This document shows positions 47,347-56,782 of a stretch of 64,000 bases of DNA, in pieces. Both the position numbers and the translations under genes were made by a program. The notes under the pieces are model-generated. The model searched no databases. It had not been told where the DNA came from and saw only the letters and a list, made by a program, of their open reading frames with translations. Source of the stretch: Toxorhynchites rutilus septentrionalis. Taxonomy: Eukaryota; Arthropoda; Insecta; Diptera; Culicidae. The stretch spans positions 69,067,042 to 69,131,041 of the forward strand of contig NC_073746.1 of NCBI RefSeq assembly GCF_029784135.1, written 5' to 3'. How positions within the stretch are numbered: position 1 is the first letter of the stretch; each line of letters begins with the position of its first letter.

Positions 47347-47622
47347 TCTTCTTCTTCTTGAATGGCGTTAACGTTCCCTTGTGGAACTTTTGCCGTCTCA
47401 ACGTATGCATTAACTAGCGTCATTTATTAATACTTAGTTGAGATTTCTTAAGCCAAATAACACGCCTTGAATGTAATCCGAGGGGCAAGCTCTTGAATGC
47501 GCATGACCACAGTGCAAGTCGAAGGAAATTTCTTTGACGAAAAATCCCCCGGCCAGAACGGGAATCGAACCCGAACACCCGGCATGATAATGTGAGACGC
47601 TAACCACTCGGCCACGGGTGCA
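47347..47622 (-). mobile_element. SINE family A, copy 3
   Basis: A 276-bp minus-strand insertion with a perfect 16-bp duplication CTGCATGTCGGAACAT at 47331-47346 and 47623-47638. The head is GTGCACCCGTGGCCGAGTGG; both Pol III boxes match consensus and the tail is (GAA)n. The long intact duplication suggests recent insertion. Confidence 0.94.
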
Positions 47623-48063
47623 CTGCATGTCGGAACATGTTGTTATCAAAAATCATATCATTCACGTTTGAAAATAAATCTTTTCGTTATGGTCCAGAAA
47701 CGCGTAATGAGAGCGAGTTGAGCAGCATACTGGAGTGGACGTGTGTTTTCTTACTCCGCGATGTCTCCTCTGTGTGCTTGCTTCTTCTGTCGTTTAAGTG
47801 TTTTATAAATCGTGAAACCAATGAAAGTGTTCTATTTATTAAGCTAAGCTGAAAACCAGTGGAATTTGGTTGAATTCGTTGGAGTGATTGTGGAAATAAG
47901 TATGGACAGTAACGCATCAAATCGGGTGAAGCCATTTTTTTTAGCTTGCATTTGTCTCCGATCGTTATGCTCCTAATTTTTTTTTTCACTCTTCGCCACT
48001 CCCAAGTGTCGTGCTCTCCGTTTCGCTATTTACTCTTAGTCGGTGTGCTTTTGATTTCGTATA

Positions 48064-48165
48064 GTGCTTTCAGCCGTCGCGCTCTCGGATTCCCAATGAG
48101 CTTTCAATCGTTTCGCTCTCGGTTACGCACAGTGCTCTCAATTGTCGCGTTCTCGATTGTGGGTA
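48064..48165 (+). repeat. 34-bp tandem repeats
   Basis: Three clear units at 48064, 48098 and 48132 (word GTGCTTTCAGCCGTCGCGCT and variants, with CTCTCGG in each), plus a more decayed portion from about 48008. This is the same kind of array as in other LINE leaders. Confidence 0.8.
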
Positions 48166-49018
48166 TCGCAATGCGAATTTTTAGTGCCGCAGTGAATGTA
48201 TCACTCACCACAAAAGGAATCGCTGACATGTGAAGACCTAGGATAGCAGATAAGTTTTCTATCTAACGATAGCATTTTAGAGGCGAATGAACTGCAAAGT
48301 TTAAAGCCTCTTAAAAACAAAGAAGAAGAAGATAGCACCCCTCTCTCATACATATACATATTGAATTTGCATTTTTTTTCACACATCTACAGGTAACATG
48401 TGAAGTAGTTTCATTAATTCATCAGTTCATTTGTCTCATTCAAGAATTCATAACTTTGAATTCTGGAAATCAGATATTGAATGTCGTATTTCGAACATCG
48501 TATTTCATTTCAGATGTCATAATCAGGTACTGGTTAGCAACGGCAAAACAAACGCGTAGTATAAAATTGAATATGTTTGCATATTGATCAGGCCCTGTGT
48601 TATTCGTGCAAAGTAGTGTAGGTCTGATGCTTACTGTGTGTTGAGAGTGATTTCAGTTTTTGGATGTTAGGATCAAGACTTATATAATTCAGACTTTTGC
48701 CTTATGTAATTCTTCGATTTATTAATTAATTAATTCTTCAACCCTTTATTAAGTTTCAAATCACAAATCATATGGTTCAATATAACGGAATATATGGTGG
48801 GTCGATTGGTTACAGAGGTTCTCTCGGTTGCAATCTCGGGTTTCCCGCAGAGGGCCCTCCGCCATCGCGATTAGATTCCTAATCGTGACGGCGAGTGATG
48901 TCATTGCAAGGGGCCTGATGGGGTGACCGGGAGGGCTCGATTGTTACTAGAGAGGTTTTTTTCGGTGACCTTCTCAGGTTTTCCAAAAATAACCAAATTA
49001 AAGTTGCGATACAGAGAG

Positions 49019-49120
49019 CCTGATTACGAGCGTCACTTCACGGTGAGAGCGAGATGATTTGTATGCAAGGATTCATACACTTCATCTCGTTTTCACCGTG
49101 GGGTGATGTTCGTGATCAGG
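49019..49120 (+). ncRNA. 102-nt hairpin with G-U wobble pattern
   Basis: Arms of about 48 bases (from CCTGATTACGAGCGTCAC to the closing GGTGATGTTCGTGATCAGG) pair almost throughout. A 39-base stem has no mismatch other than seven transitions, and every one of them is a G-U pair when the plus strand is read as RNA. A 2-base internal mismatch, a 6-bp upper stem and a small loop follow. The size fits a miRNA precursor or small hairpin RNA. It lies within the LINE-like insertion, so it may also be a transposon-derived palindrome. Confidence 0.4.
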
Positions 49121-49756
49121 CCCGAAGTAGGCGTGATGAACAGCAAAACATATCGCCGAGTCGATTGGCCTTGGAGGAGTTCTCTCGGTTACCTTCTCAG
49201 GTTTCCCAAAGTTATTTTTCTGCGATGAAATTTCGACTAAAAAGATGCGTTAAATAATCAAATAACAACATCTGGTCCAATAAATTGTTTAGACTTTCCT
49301 TCTCAGGTAACCTAAAGATAATCTCTGCTACGCGTTGTGACACATGAAGTTTTTGTTTCGTCAAGTAGTCAATAGTTCGCGTTTACATAATCACATCACT
49401 TACCGCAGTGAATCCTGATTTTTCTTAACCATTCCCACTAACAACTATCCCTTCCATGATAAACGCTAGGGAACCGCGCTATAGAGGCGACCCTTCTGGC
49501 TTCCGGGCGGCGAATATCATACTAACATTCCTTCCCTTCCCCTGGTGACTGTAAGGACGTGGCCGGCGTCGTTATTGACCATTTAAAGCTCGAATCACCG
49601 AAAATTGCACAACGAGAATGATTTGCTAGTCCCAAGCGTCATTCTGTGTGTTCTTTGTGCAATTTGGTTGGTTCAGGTCAATCACGGAGAGCAACTACGA
49701 ATTGTACAGTCTACCCAAGCTCAAGCTCAAGCTCGTTATGGTCCAGAAACGCGTAA

Positions 49757-49967
49757 GCGTAGAGCCTTAATGTTGGATTTAAACATTAAAACACATGTTG
49801 TAATTTTTTTATTGTTTTCACTATATTAAGAGACTTACTCACACTTGCGCTGGTCAGAAAATCAACTCTTTGCTGCCTTCAATAAGATCCCACTTACACA
49901 TTGAAGCAAACAAAACAAAGCATGAGGCAGGTGTGACACAATTACGTTGAGTACAATGAAATATAAA
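49757..49967. other. spacer, no feature
   Basis: A short AT-rich stretch with no gene; it contains the flank between two nested insertion blocks. Confidence 0.4.
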
Positions 49968-50083
49968 TCCTTTCCGGTTGTTTTAAATTTGGACTTGAGT
50001 GTCATATAAGTCGGAATCAGGGTTGCCACATATACAGAATATTTTGTATTTTACAGATTTTTCGCCAAATTTCAGCTACAGTA

Positions 50084-50245
<162 letters not shown>

Positions 50246-50389
50246 CAGATTTTCATTCATGTCAAAAATACAGAATTTACAATTTTATTTAAATCTAATT
50301 CTTAATATCGAATTTATTACAGCGCATATATAAATACCTTGATTTCTTGAAAAGTTGAACGCAACGCAAATGGCTTTCGCTGGAGGCAG

Positions 50390-51290
50390 TTGTTAAGCGA
50401 AATCATGAGCGATTTGACAAGCGTAAACTATTCTTTTCGTTCCAAGTTAATTATGATCATAATTAATCGTATACTGACTCATTTAAACATTCCTATGACT
50501 AAACCGATTATGCTGTTCCTATACATTGTTCTACCGCTCATCAATAAAGTCAATTGCAAGTTTCAATCAGAATGTTCTCAGTTTTACAAACTTTGCAAGA
50601 AGAAGCCTGACGATGTTTACATTGGTATCGTGAAGAAGAAGCTGAAAGAAAAGTATTTGATGCAGGTAGAAAGCTGATCTTCAATTCGATTTGTTGTGAC
50701 TTTTATATTGAGCTCGTGAAACAGATTTCAAAGCGATTTGATTTTAGCGATCCCGTTACCAAAACAGGGGCCTCGATAAACCCTCAAATTTTCGTCAAGC
50801 TACCAAACCTTAATGATTTGATATACCAATTTCCTCAATTCGTCGAAGCATGTAACAGACAAGGCTTGGATAACGAATTCAGGCTACTCAATACGATACG
50901 CAAATACTGAGTGACTCAGATATAACTTGGTCCCAGCTGTTGGATACCGAAAGACGTGATGAGAATTTTTGGTATTCATTGCTAAGGTCGTTTGAAAGAC
51001 TTTTTTGAAAAAAAATTATCAGCGTGTGTTCAACGAATATTTTCGCTTTACAATGCCAACAAAACAAAGTCCGGAAATCGGTTGGCCCCCACAATTACAG
51101 ACTCTATTTTGAAAGCGAAAAACTATGTATCGGCTCAGGAGGAGCTTCAAGGATGGAATTGACGAAAAATTTGAAATCAAAGTTTAAAAAAACATATAAA
51201 AATCATATTATTCAGAAGATTAGAAGAAACCCTTTTTATGATGCATTTGTTGCATTTATACGACTTCAACAACCCATAAATAAGAAAAAA
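50390..51290 (+). pseudogene. hAT transposase relic, C-terminal half
   Basis: Broken plus-strand frames. KVNCKFQSECSQFYKLCKKK (near 50550) and FDFSDPVTKTGASINPQIFV (near 50740) precede a piece with RIFSLYNANKTKSGNRL (51035-51090). That piece matches the hAT C-terminal dimerisation motif (ERxFS...TKxRNRL). Several stops and frameshifts are present (near 50677, 50910 and 50960). The N-terminal zinc finger and catalytic residues are not recognised. Confidence 0.62.
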
Positions 51291-51451
51291 AAATCAAAAT
51301 GAAGAAAACCATAATTCATTTTTATTTCTTTAACTGTATTTTTCGATACAGATTTTTTCGCTAAGAACAGATGTACAGATGTACAGATTTTATTTTCAGA
51401 AAATTTAACAGAATCAATGTGGCAACCCTTTTCGGAATTATTTTTCCTTAA

Positions 51452-52172
51452 GGTAGTAGCCCGGTGTGACGATCGAAATTTCGACATTTTTTCATATTTT
51501 TTTTCACCAAGAAAATAAAATACGATCGTTTTGAAGTTTTTACATGTTTTTATTAGTGTTTGCAAATATAGAAGAATTTTTTTTTAAAGTTTATTCTACA
51601 AAACAATTTTTTTAATATTTGACGTTAGAGTGGAGTCCTCGAAAAGAAGATGAGTTGGTTCGGGGAAGCACATAGCCTTCCGAAGTCATCTGAAATAAAA
51701 AATTCAAAAAGATTATTATTTTGCAGACTTTATTTTAATGAACTAACCTATAATATATACGAAAAAAAAATAAAACAAAATGGCGGGCTCGTGAACAAAG
51801 TTCTTAAAATCCAATTTTTTTTCTTAGTAAATTGTTTGAATAAAATAGTTTATTATTCAAAACATACATGTTTTAAAGGTTACGTATTTAGATGTGTGTC
51901 TAGAATAACGGGTAAAATGTTTAGCCAAACCGGTTGAATAGTTTTGAGTCAGTGCTTCCCCAAAATTTCGAAAACATGGTTTTGAGAAAAACGCGTTTAA
52001 AGTTTTGTCACACACTTTCATACACATTTCGGCGCGCTCTCTTATATTAGCTATAACTTTAAAAGTATTTAAAATTTCAGTCTAAAATTTTTTGAGTATA
52101 TTTTTAAGATGTTTTTCTCCCGAAAAATGTAAAAAAATCGATTTTTCGAACCCGTCACACCGGGCTACTACC
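51452..52172. mobile_element. MITE with TTAA target duplication
   Basis: The ends GGTAGTAGCCCGGTGTGACG are perfect inverted repeats apart from a few terminal-distal positions, flanked by TTAA at 51448-51451 and 52173-52176. The 721-bp body is AT-rich with no transposase. It shares the TTAA preference of piggyBac but its termini differ from the CCCTTT family. Confidence 0.83.
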
Positions 52173-52250
52173 TTAAATGAGCAGTGATATGTAAGATTAT
52201 GTAAGATTATGAAAGATAAATTAAATATAAAATAAAATATAAATTTTTGC

Positions 52251-52821
52251 TAACTATATGTGTGTATTTACTGAACAATGTGTTTAAATGTGATGTTTTT
52301 TTTCATATGAACATTATATTTTATAATTCTCCTACTCGTGAAATGTTTAGAAACAGCTTCCAGCACCATCGCTACTTTCACTTTCACAGTACATTTTACT
52401 CGATAATTTTCTTTCTGCCATTATGTAGCATTATTTTTATACAATTGCCCAATCCTTCGCGATTTTTTATGCTCAATGGGTCAAAACCAAAAATCAAATA
52501 ACAATTAATTTGAACCGATTATCGATTAAATGTAATGTGATCGAATAATAATATATTGAAAGTGATGCATGAAATTGGAGAAATCAAACAAACTTTAGTT
52601 TATTTCACTATAAGGGTATGGAAAATAGTTTCGTAAACTTTTAATCTTCCTGTAACTTGAACATGTGTCGAAAGTACTCTTCGTAAATCCAGAATAAATA
52701 TTAAGCACATTTTTTGACATCCTCATCCTCGAGCTTGAAGGTATCATTAAAAGTGGTATCCATCCATTCATTCAGCTATTAATAGCTATTAATCAAGCAA
52801 GAGACGAGTTTGTGTATAATA
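52251..52821. other. AT-rich stretch, no gene recognised
   Basis: A short minus-strand frame near 52700-52770 (LNEWMDTTFNDTFKLEDEDV) is the only protein-like text. I cannot assign it and it has no supported start. Confidence 0.35.
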
Positions 52822-52823
52822 TA

Positions 52824-54107
52824 TTAGGCTGTCAAAAAAGTCCTGCGGTATTTCCGCGAGGTGTCGTTGTAAGCGCGTAGTTCTAGTTGTATTCATTGTA
52901 TCGAGTCATACTATAGCTTGTTGGAAAGGTATTTTTGCGCGCTATTATATAGTCCTTGACAGTGTTTTGTTTGGTTAAGTCGTTCGTGAGTTATAGTGTC
53001 GCAAATATGGAGCAAAATAAAGAGAAAATCCGACATATTTTACAGTACTTCTATGACAAAGGCAAAAATGCATCTCAAGCTGCCAATAAAATTTGTGCAG
53101 TTTATGGACCCGATACAGTTTCCATTTCCACCGCACAACGATGGTTTCAACGTTTTCGTTCTGGTGTAGAGGTCGTCGAAGATGTGCCATGCTCCGGAAG
53201 GCCTGTCGTCGAAAATTGCGACAAAATCGCTGAATTAGCCGAGAAAGACCGGCATAGTAGCAGCCGTAGCATCGGCCAAGAGCTGGGGATAAGTCATCAA
53301 ACCGTTATTAACCATTTGAAGAAGCTTGGATTCACAAAGAAGCTCGATGTATGGGTGCCACACACGTTGACGCAAAAAACATCTTTGACCGTATCGACGC
53401 ATGTGAATCGCTGCTGAATCGCAACAAAATCGACCCGTTTCTGAAGCGGATGGTGACTGGCGATGAAAAGTGGGTCACTTACGACAACGTGAAGCGCAAA
53501 CGGTCGTGGTCGAAGCCCGCTGAAGCGGCTCAAACGGTGGCCAAGCCCTCATTAACGGCCAGGAAGGTTCTGCTGTGTGTTTGGTGGGATTGTCAAGGAA
53601 TATTCTATTATGAGCTGCTTCCCTATGGCCAAACGCTCAATTCGGACCTGTACTGCCAACAACTGGACCGCTTGAAGGTAGCACTCATGAAGAAGAGGCC
53701 ATCTTTGATAAACAGAGGCCGCATTGTCTTCCATCAGGTGAACGCCAGGCCACACACTTCTTTGGTGACGCGCCAGTAGCTCCGGGAGCTCGGATGGGAG
53801 GTTCTTTTGCATCCGCCGTATAGTCCGGACCTTGCACCAAGTGACTACCACCTGTTTTTGTCCATAGCGAACGAGCTAGGTAGTCAGAAGTTAGCCACAA
53901 AAGAGGCCTGTGAAAATTGGCTATCCGAGTTTTTTGCCAATAAGGAAGCGAGCTTCTATAACAGGGGTATTATGAAGTTGGCATCTCGTTGGGAACAAGT
54001 CATCGAACAAAACGGCGCATATTTGACTTAAAACAGATGATTGTAACTAATTTTATGAACAAATGAAAATTTTAAAAAAATACCGCAGGACTTTATTGAC
54101 AGCCTAA
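52824..54107 (+). mobile_element. mariner element (DD34D), copy 2
   Basis: Same element as 12785-14085. The ends start TTAGGCTGTCAAAAAAGTCC, with one mismatch in the right end, and clear TA duplications stand at 52822-52823 and 54108-54109. Confidence 0.95.
53007..54031 (+). pseudogene. mariner transposase, frameshift and catalytic loss
   Basis: The start at 53007 gives MEQNKEKIRHILQYFYDKGK. A one-base deletion in the A-run near 53378 shifts the frame. Beyond it, the second catalytic Asp is replaced (FHQVNARPH instead of FHQDNARPH, near 53740), and a TAG occurs at 53777. It keeps the lysine codon where copy 1 has its stop. The two copies thus died independently. Confidence 0.94.
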
Positions 54108-54109
54108 TA

Positions 54110-54325
54110 TATGCCATAGCCATATAAGAGCAATATAAGAAATAAAAATACGAAACACTTTGCAAATGAGCGAAAAACAGTTGTTTACGCTCTCCGTTTT
54201 ACTCTCGATAACATTTTTCGTATATACCGCGTGTACCCGCGTGGTTGTTTGTTGTAGTCTTACAACCCAGTAGTCAGAACCAACGAAATTGATCCTTAAA
54301 CTTTCTGCAACTTTTTACAAAACTA
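54110..54325. other. spacer, no feature
   Basis: A short stretch between mariner copy 2 and the piggyBac-like element; nothing recognised. Confidence 0.4.
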
Positions 54326-54569
54326 TTAACTCTTTGCGGTCGCTAGTCTTCTCTCAGCCACCACAACAAGGAATCATACCGATCTTATACTTTATTAGGC
54401 CATGTATCAATTTAGACTTTTTTAAACGAATCTTAATGTCTGGTGAACCTGTTCACGAGTTAATTAGCGAGGAAACATAAGAGGATAGTCACGATGCTGA
54501 ATAGCTACGATTCAACAGTTATAGTAAAAAGGATGAAACGAGGCGGCATTATAAAATATATATGTTATA

Positions 54570-55389
54570 TTAGCTGACCCGGCAAACTTCGTCTCGCCCA
54601 AAATTTGTTTTTTGACATCCGGCGATCCTTTTTTTGGTATAGATAGAAGAAGGTATAGGAGTGCGCTTCATCACATTAAAATCCATTTCCAGTTTCGAAC
54701 AAAGATCAATTTCGCTAGCGCAAACATCAAATGGACTAGCAGCACTTGTCACAATGTAATTGTAGAACATATGGGAATTTAATTTACCGAATTTTCCCTT
54801 TTTCCTTCAGAGTTTTCCGAAAATTTTCAATTGTCATGTTTGGAGGGGTGTCGTACTATCATAGAAACATTTCTCATACCCAAAACCCTCACATCCCAAA
54901 TTGTGCTTATGCAGAAGTTTGTGTTTCGTTTGTATGGCAGCCCCTCTTAGAGAGGGGGATGAGTGTATTCACCATCGAGGCTACAAACGTTTCGTGTCCC
55001 GTAAAACCTTCACATGTCAAATTTGGCTCCATTAGTTTTCGAGTTATGAAGAAATTTGTATTTCATTTGTATGACAGCCCACCCTTAGAGAGCGGGTGGA
55101 GTGTCTCACCACCGTAAAAACATTTATTGCACCGTAATACCTCAATATGCCCAATTTGGTTCTATTTGCTTGATTAATTCTCGAGTAATGCTGAAATTTT
55201 TGTTTCATTTGTATGGCAGCCCCCCTTTAGAGAGGGGGCAGGGATCTCAAACTATCACGAAAACCTTCCCCGGCCCCGAAAACCCCTACATACCAATTTT
55301 CATGTTGATTGGTTCAGTAGTTTCCGAGTCCATAAGAATCAGACAGACAGACAGACAGAAATCCATTTATATATATATATATATATATA
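54570..55389 (-). mobile_element. Helitron-like element, copy D1
   Basis: On the minus strand the 3' end is GACGAAGTTTGCC, GGGTCAGCTAA, then T. The 5' end is a (TA)n run followed by ATGGATTTCTGTCTGTCTG and CTTATGGACTCGGAAACTAC. Between are three tandem units of the CCATACAAATGAAACACAAA type. The CTAA|T end fits the CTRR rule. Confidence 0.66.
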
Positions 55390-56606
55390 CTAGCTAACCC
55401 GGCAAACTTCGTCCCGCCCATTTACTTGATTAATTCTCGAGTAATGCAGAAATTTGTGTTTTATTTGTATGGCAGCCACCCCTAAGAGAGGGTAAAGGGT
55501 ATCTAACCACCATAGAAACATTCATTGCACCCTAAAGTTTCCATATGCCTAATTTGGTTTAATTTGCTTCATTAATTCTCGGGTAATGCAAAAATTTGTG
55601 TTTCTTTTGTACGGCAGCCCCCTCTAAGAGAGGGGGAAGGAGCATCTTAACACCATAGAAACATTTATTGCATCCTAAAACCTCCACATGCCAAATTTGG
55701 TTTCATTTGCTTGATTAATTCTCGAGTAATGCAGAAATTTGTGTTTCATTTGTATGGCAGCCCCCCCTTTGAGTGGGGGAAGGACTGTCTAACCATCATA
55801 GAAACATTTATTGCACCCTAAAACTTTCACATGCCAACTTTGGTTTCGTTTGATTGATTAATTTCCGAGTAATGCAAAAAATTGTGTTTCATTTGTATGG
55901 CAGCCCCCTCTAAGAGAGGGGGAAGGAGTATCTTATCACCATAGAAACATTTATTGCATCCTAAACCTCCACATGCCAAATTTGGTTTCATTTGCTTGAT
56001 TAATTCTCGAGTAATGCAGAAATTTGTGTTTCATTTGTATGGCAGCCCCCCCTTTGAGTGGGGGAAGGACTGTCTAACCATCATAGAAACATTTATTGCA
56101 CCCTAAAACTTTCACATGCCAACTTTGGTTTCGTTTGATTGATTAATTTCCGAGTAATGCAAAAAATTGTGTTTCATTTGTACGGCAGCCCCCTCTAAGA
56201 GAGGGGGAAGGAGTATCTTAACACCATAGAAACATTTATTGCATCCTAAACCTCCACATGCCAAATTTGGTTTCATTTGCTTGATTAATTCTCGAGTAAT
56301 GCAGAAATTTGTGTTTCATTTGTATGGCAGCCCCCCCTTTGAGTGGGGGAAGGACTGTCTAACCATCATAGAAACATTTATTGCACCCTAAAACTTTCAC
56401 ATGTCAACTTTGGTTTCGTTTGATTGATTAACTTCCGAGTAATGCAGAAATTAGTGTTTCATTTGTATGGCAGCCCCCTCTTAGAGAGGGGGGAGGGGTC
56501 TTAAAATATCACGAAAACCTTCCCCGGCCCCGAAAACCCCTACATACCAATTTTCATGTCGATCGGTTCAGTAGTTTCCGAGTTCTATATATATATATAT
56601 ATATAG
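55390..56606 (-). mobile_element. Helitron-like element, copy D2, with 286-bp higher-order repeat
   Basis: It begins directly in the TA run of copy D1 with CTAGCTAACCCGGCAAACTT, i.e. CTAG|T on the minus strand, and ends with a TA run at 56586-56606. Inside, two ~145-bp unit types alternate (one with CTCTAAGAGAGGGGGAAGGA, one with CCCTTTGAGTGGGGGAAGGA). The resulting ~286-bp period shows at 55585, 55873 and 56157. Copies are almost identical, so the array is young. Confidence 0.72.
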
Positions 56607-56782
56607 ATAAAAACACATTTTTCAGTAAATACATATTTAGAATTCACACAAGAATTAAACAGATCTTATTTAGTATGCATAATCTTACATGATACATGTA
56701 GTGAAATATGCTCTTTCAAGGGAAATTAATTCCGACCAGTACGACACCCATATAAAAATTTAATACGACCGCAAGGGGTTAA

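Larger units (their letters stand above)
47708..49733 (+). mobile_element. LINE-like insertion bounded by 24-bp direct repeats
   Basis: The sequence TCGTTATGGTCCAGAAACGC plus GTAA occurs at 47684-47707 and 49733-49756. The right copy is preceded by three CAAGCT units, which look like a short retroposon tail. The interval has a repeat-rich front (34-bp units near 48064) and a 3' portion with GC-rich text (GGCGACCCTTCTGGCTTCCG, GGACGTGGCCGGCGTCGTTA) that resembles a LINE 3' UTR. No ORF is present. It would be a non-autonomous or internally deleted LINE with a target duplication; the family is not known to me. Confidence 0.6.
54330..56778 (-). mobile_element. piggyBac-like element, copy 2, with nested Helitrons
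   Basis: TTAA at 54326-54329 and 56779-56782. The termini are CTCTTTGCGGTCG on the left and, inverted on the right, CCCCTTGCGGTCG. The left 240 bp match the right end of the 45671 copy in reverse (CTTCTCTCAGCCACCA). The right 120 bp match its left end (ATGGGTGTCGTACTGGTCG read inverted). The centre is filled by Helitron-like repeats. The short frame MSGEPVHELISEET at 54436 has the acidic look of a piggyBac N-terminus, but stops at once. Confidence 0.72.

Noticed and set aside
47331..47638. LTR-like direct repeats around 47347-47622
   Set aside because: The direct repeats are only 16 bp and bound a complete tRNA-derived SINE, so they are a target duplication.
55585..56460. CRISPR-like array
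   Set aside because: The units are long adjacent repeats of about 145 bp without unique spacers, in eukaryotic repeat DNA; they are a minisatellite of a transposon.
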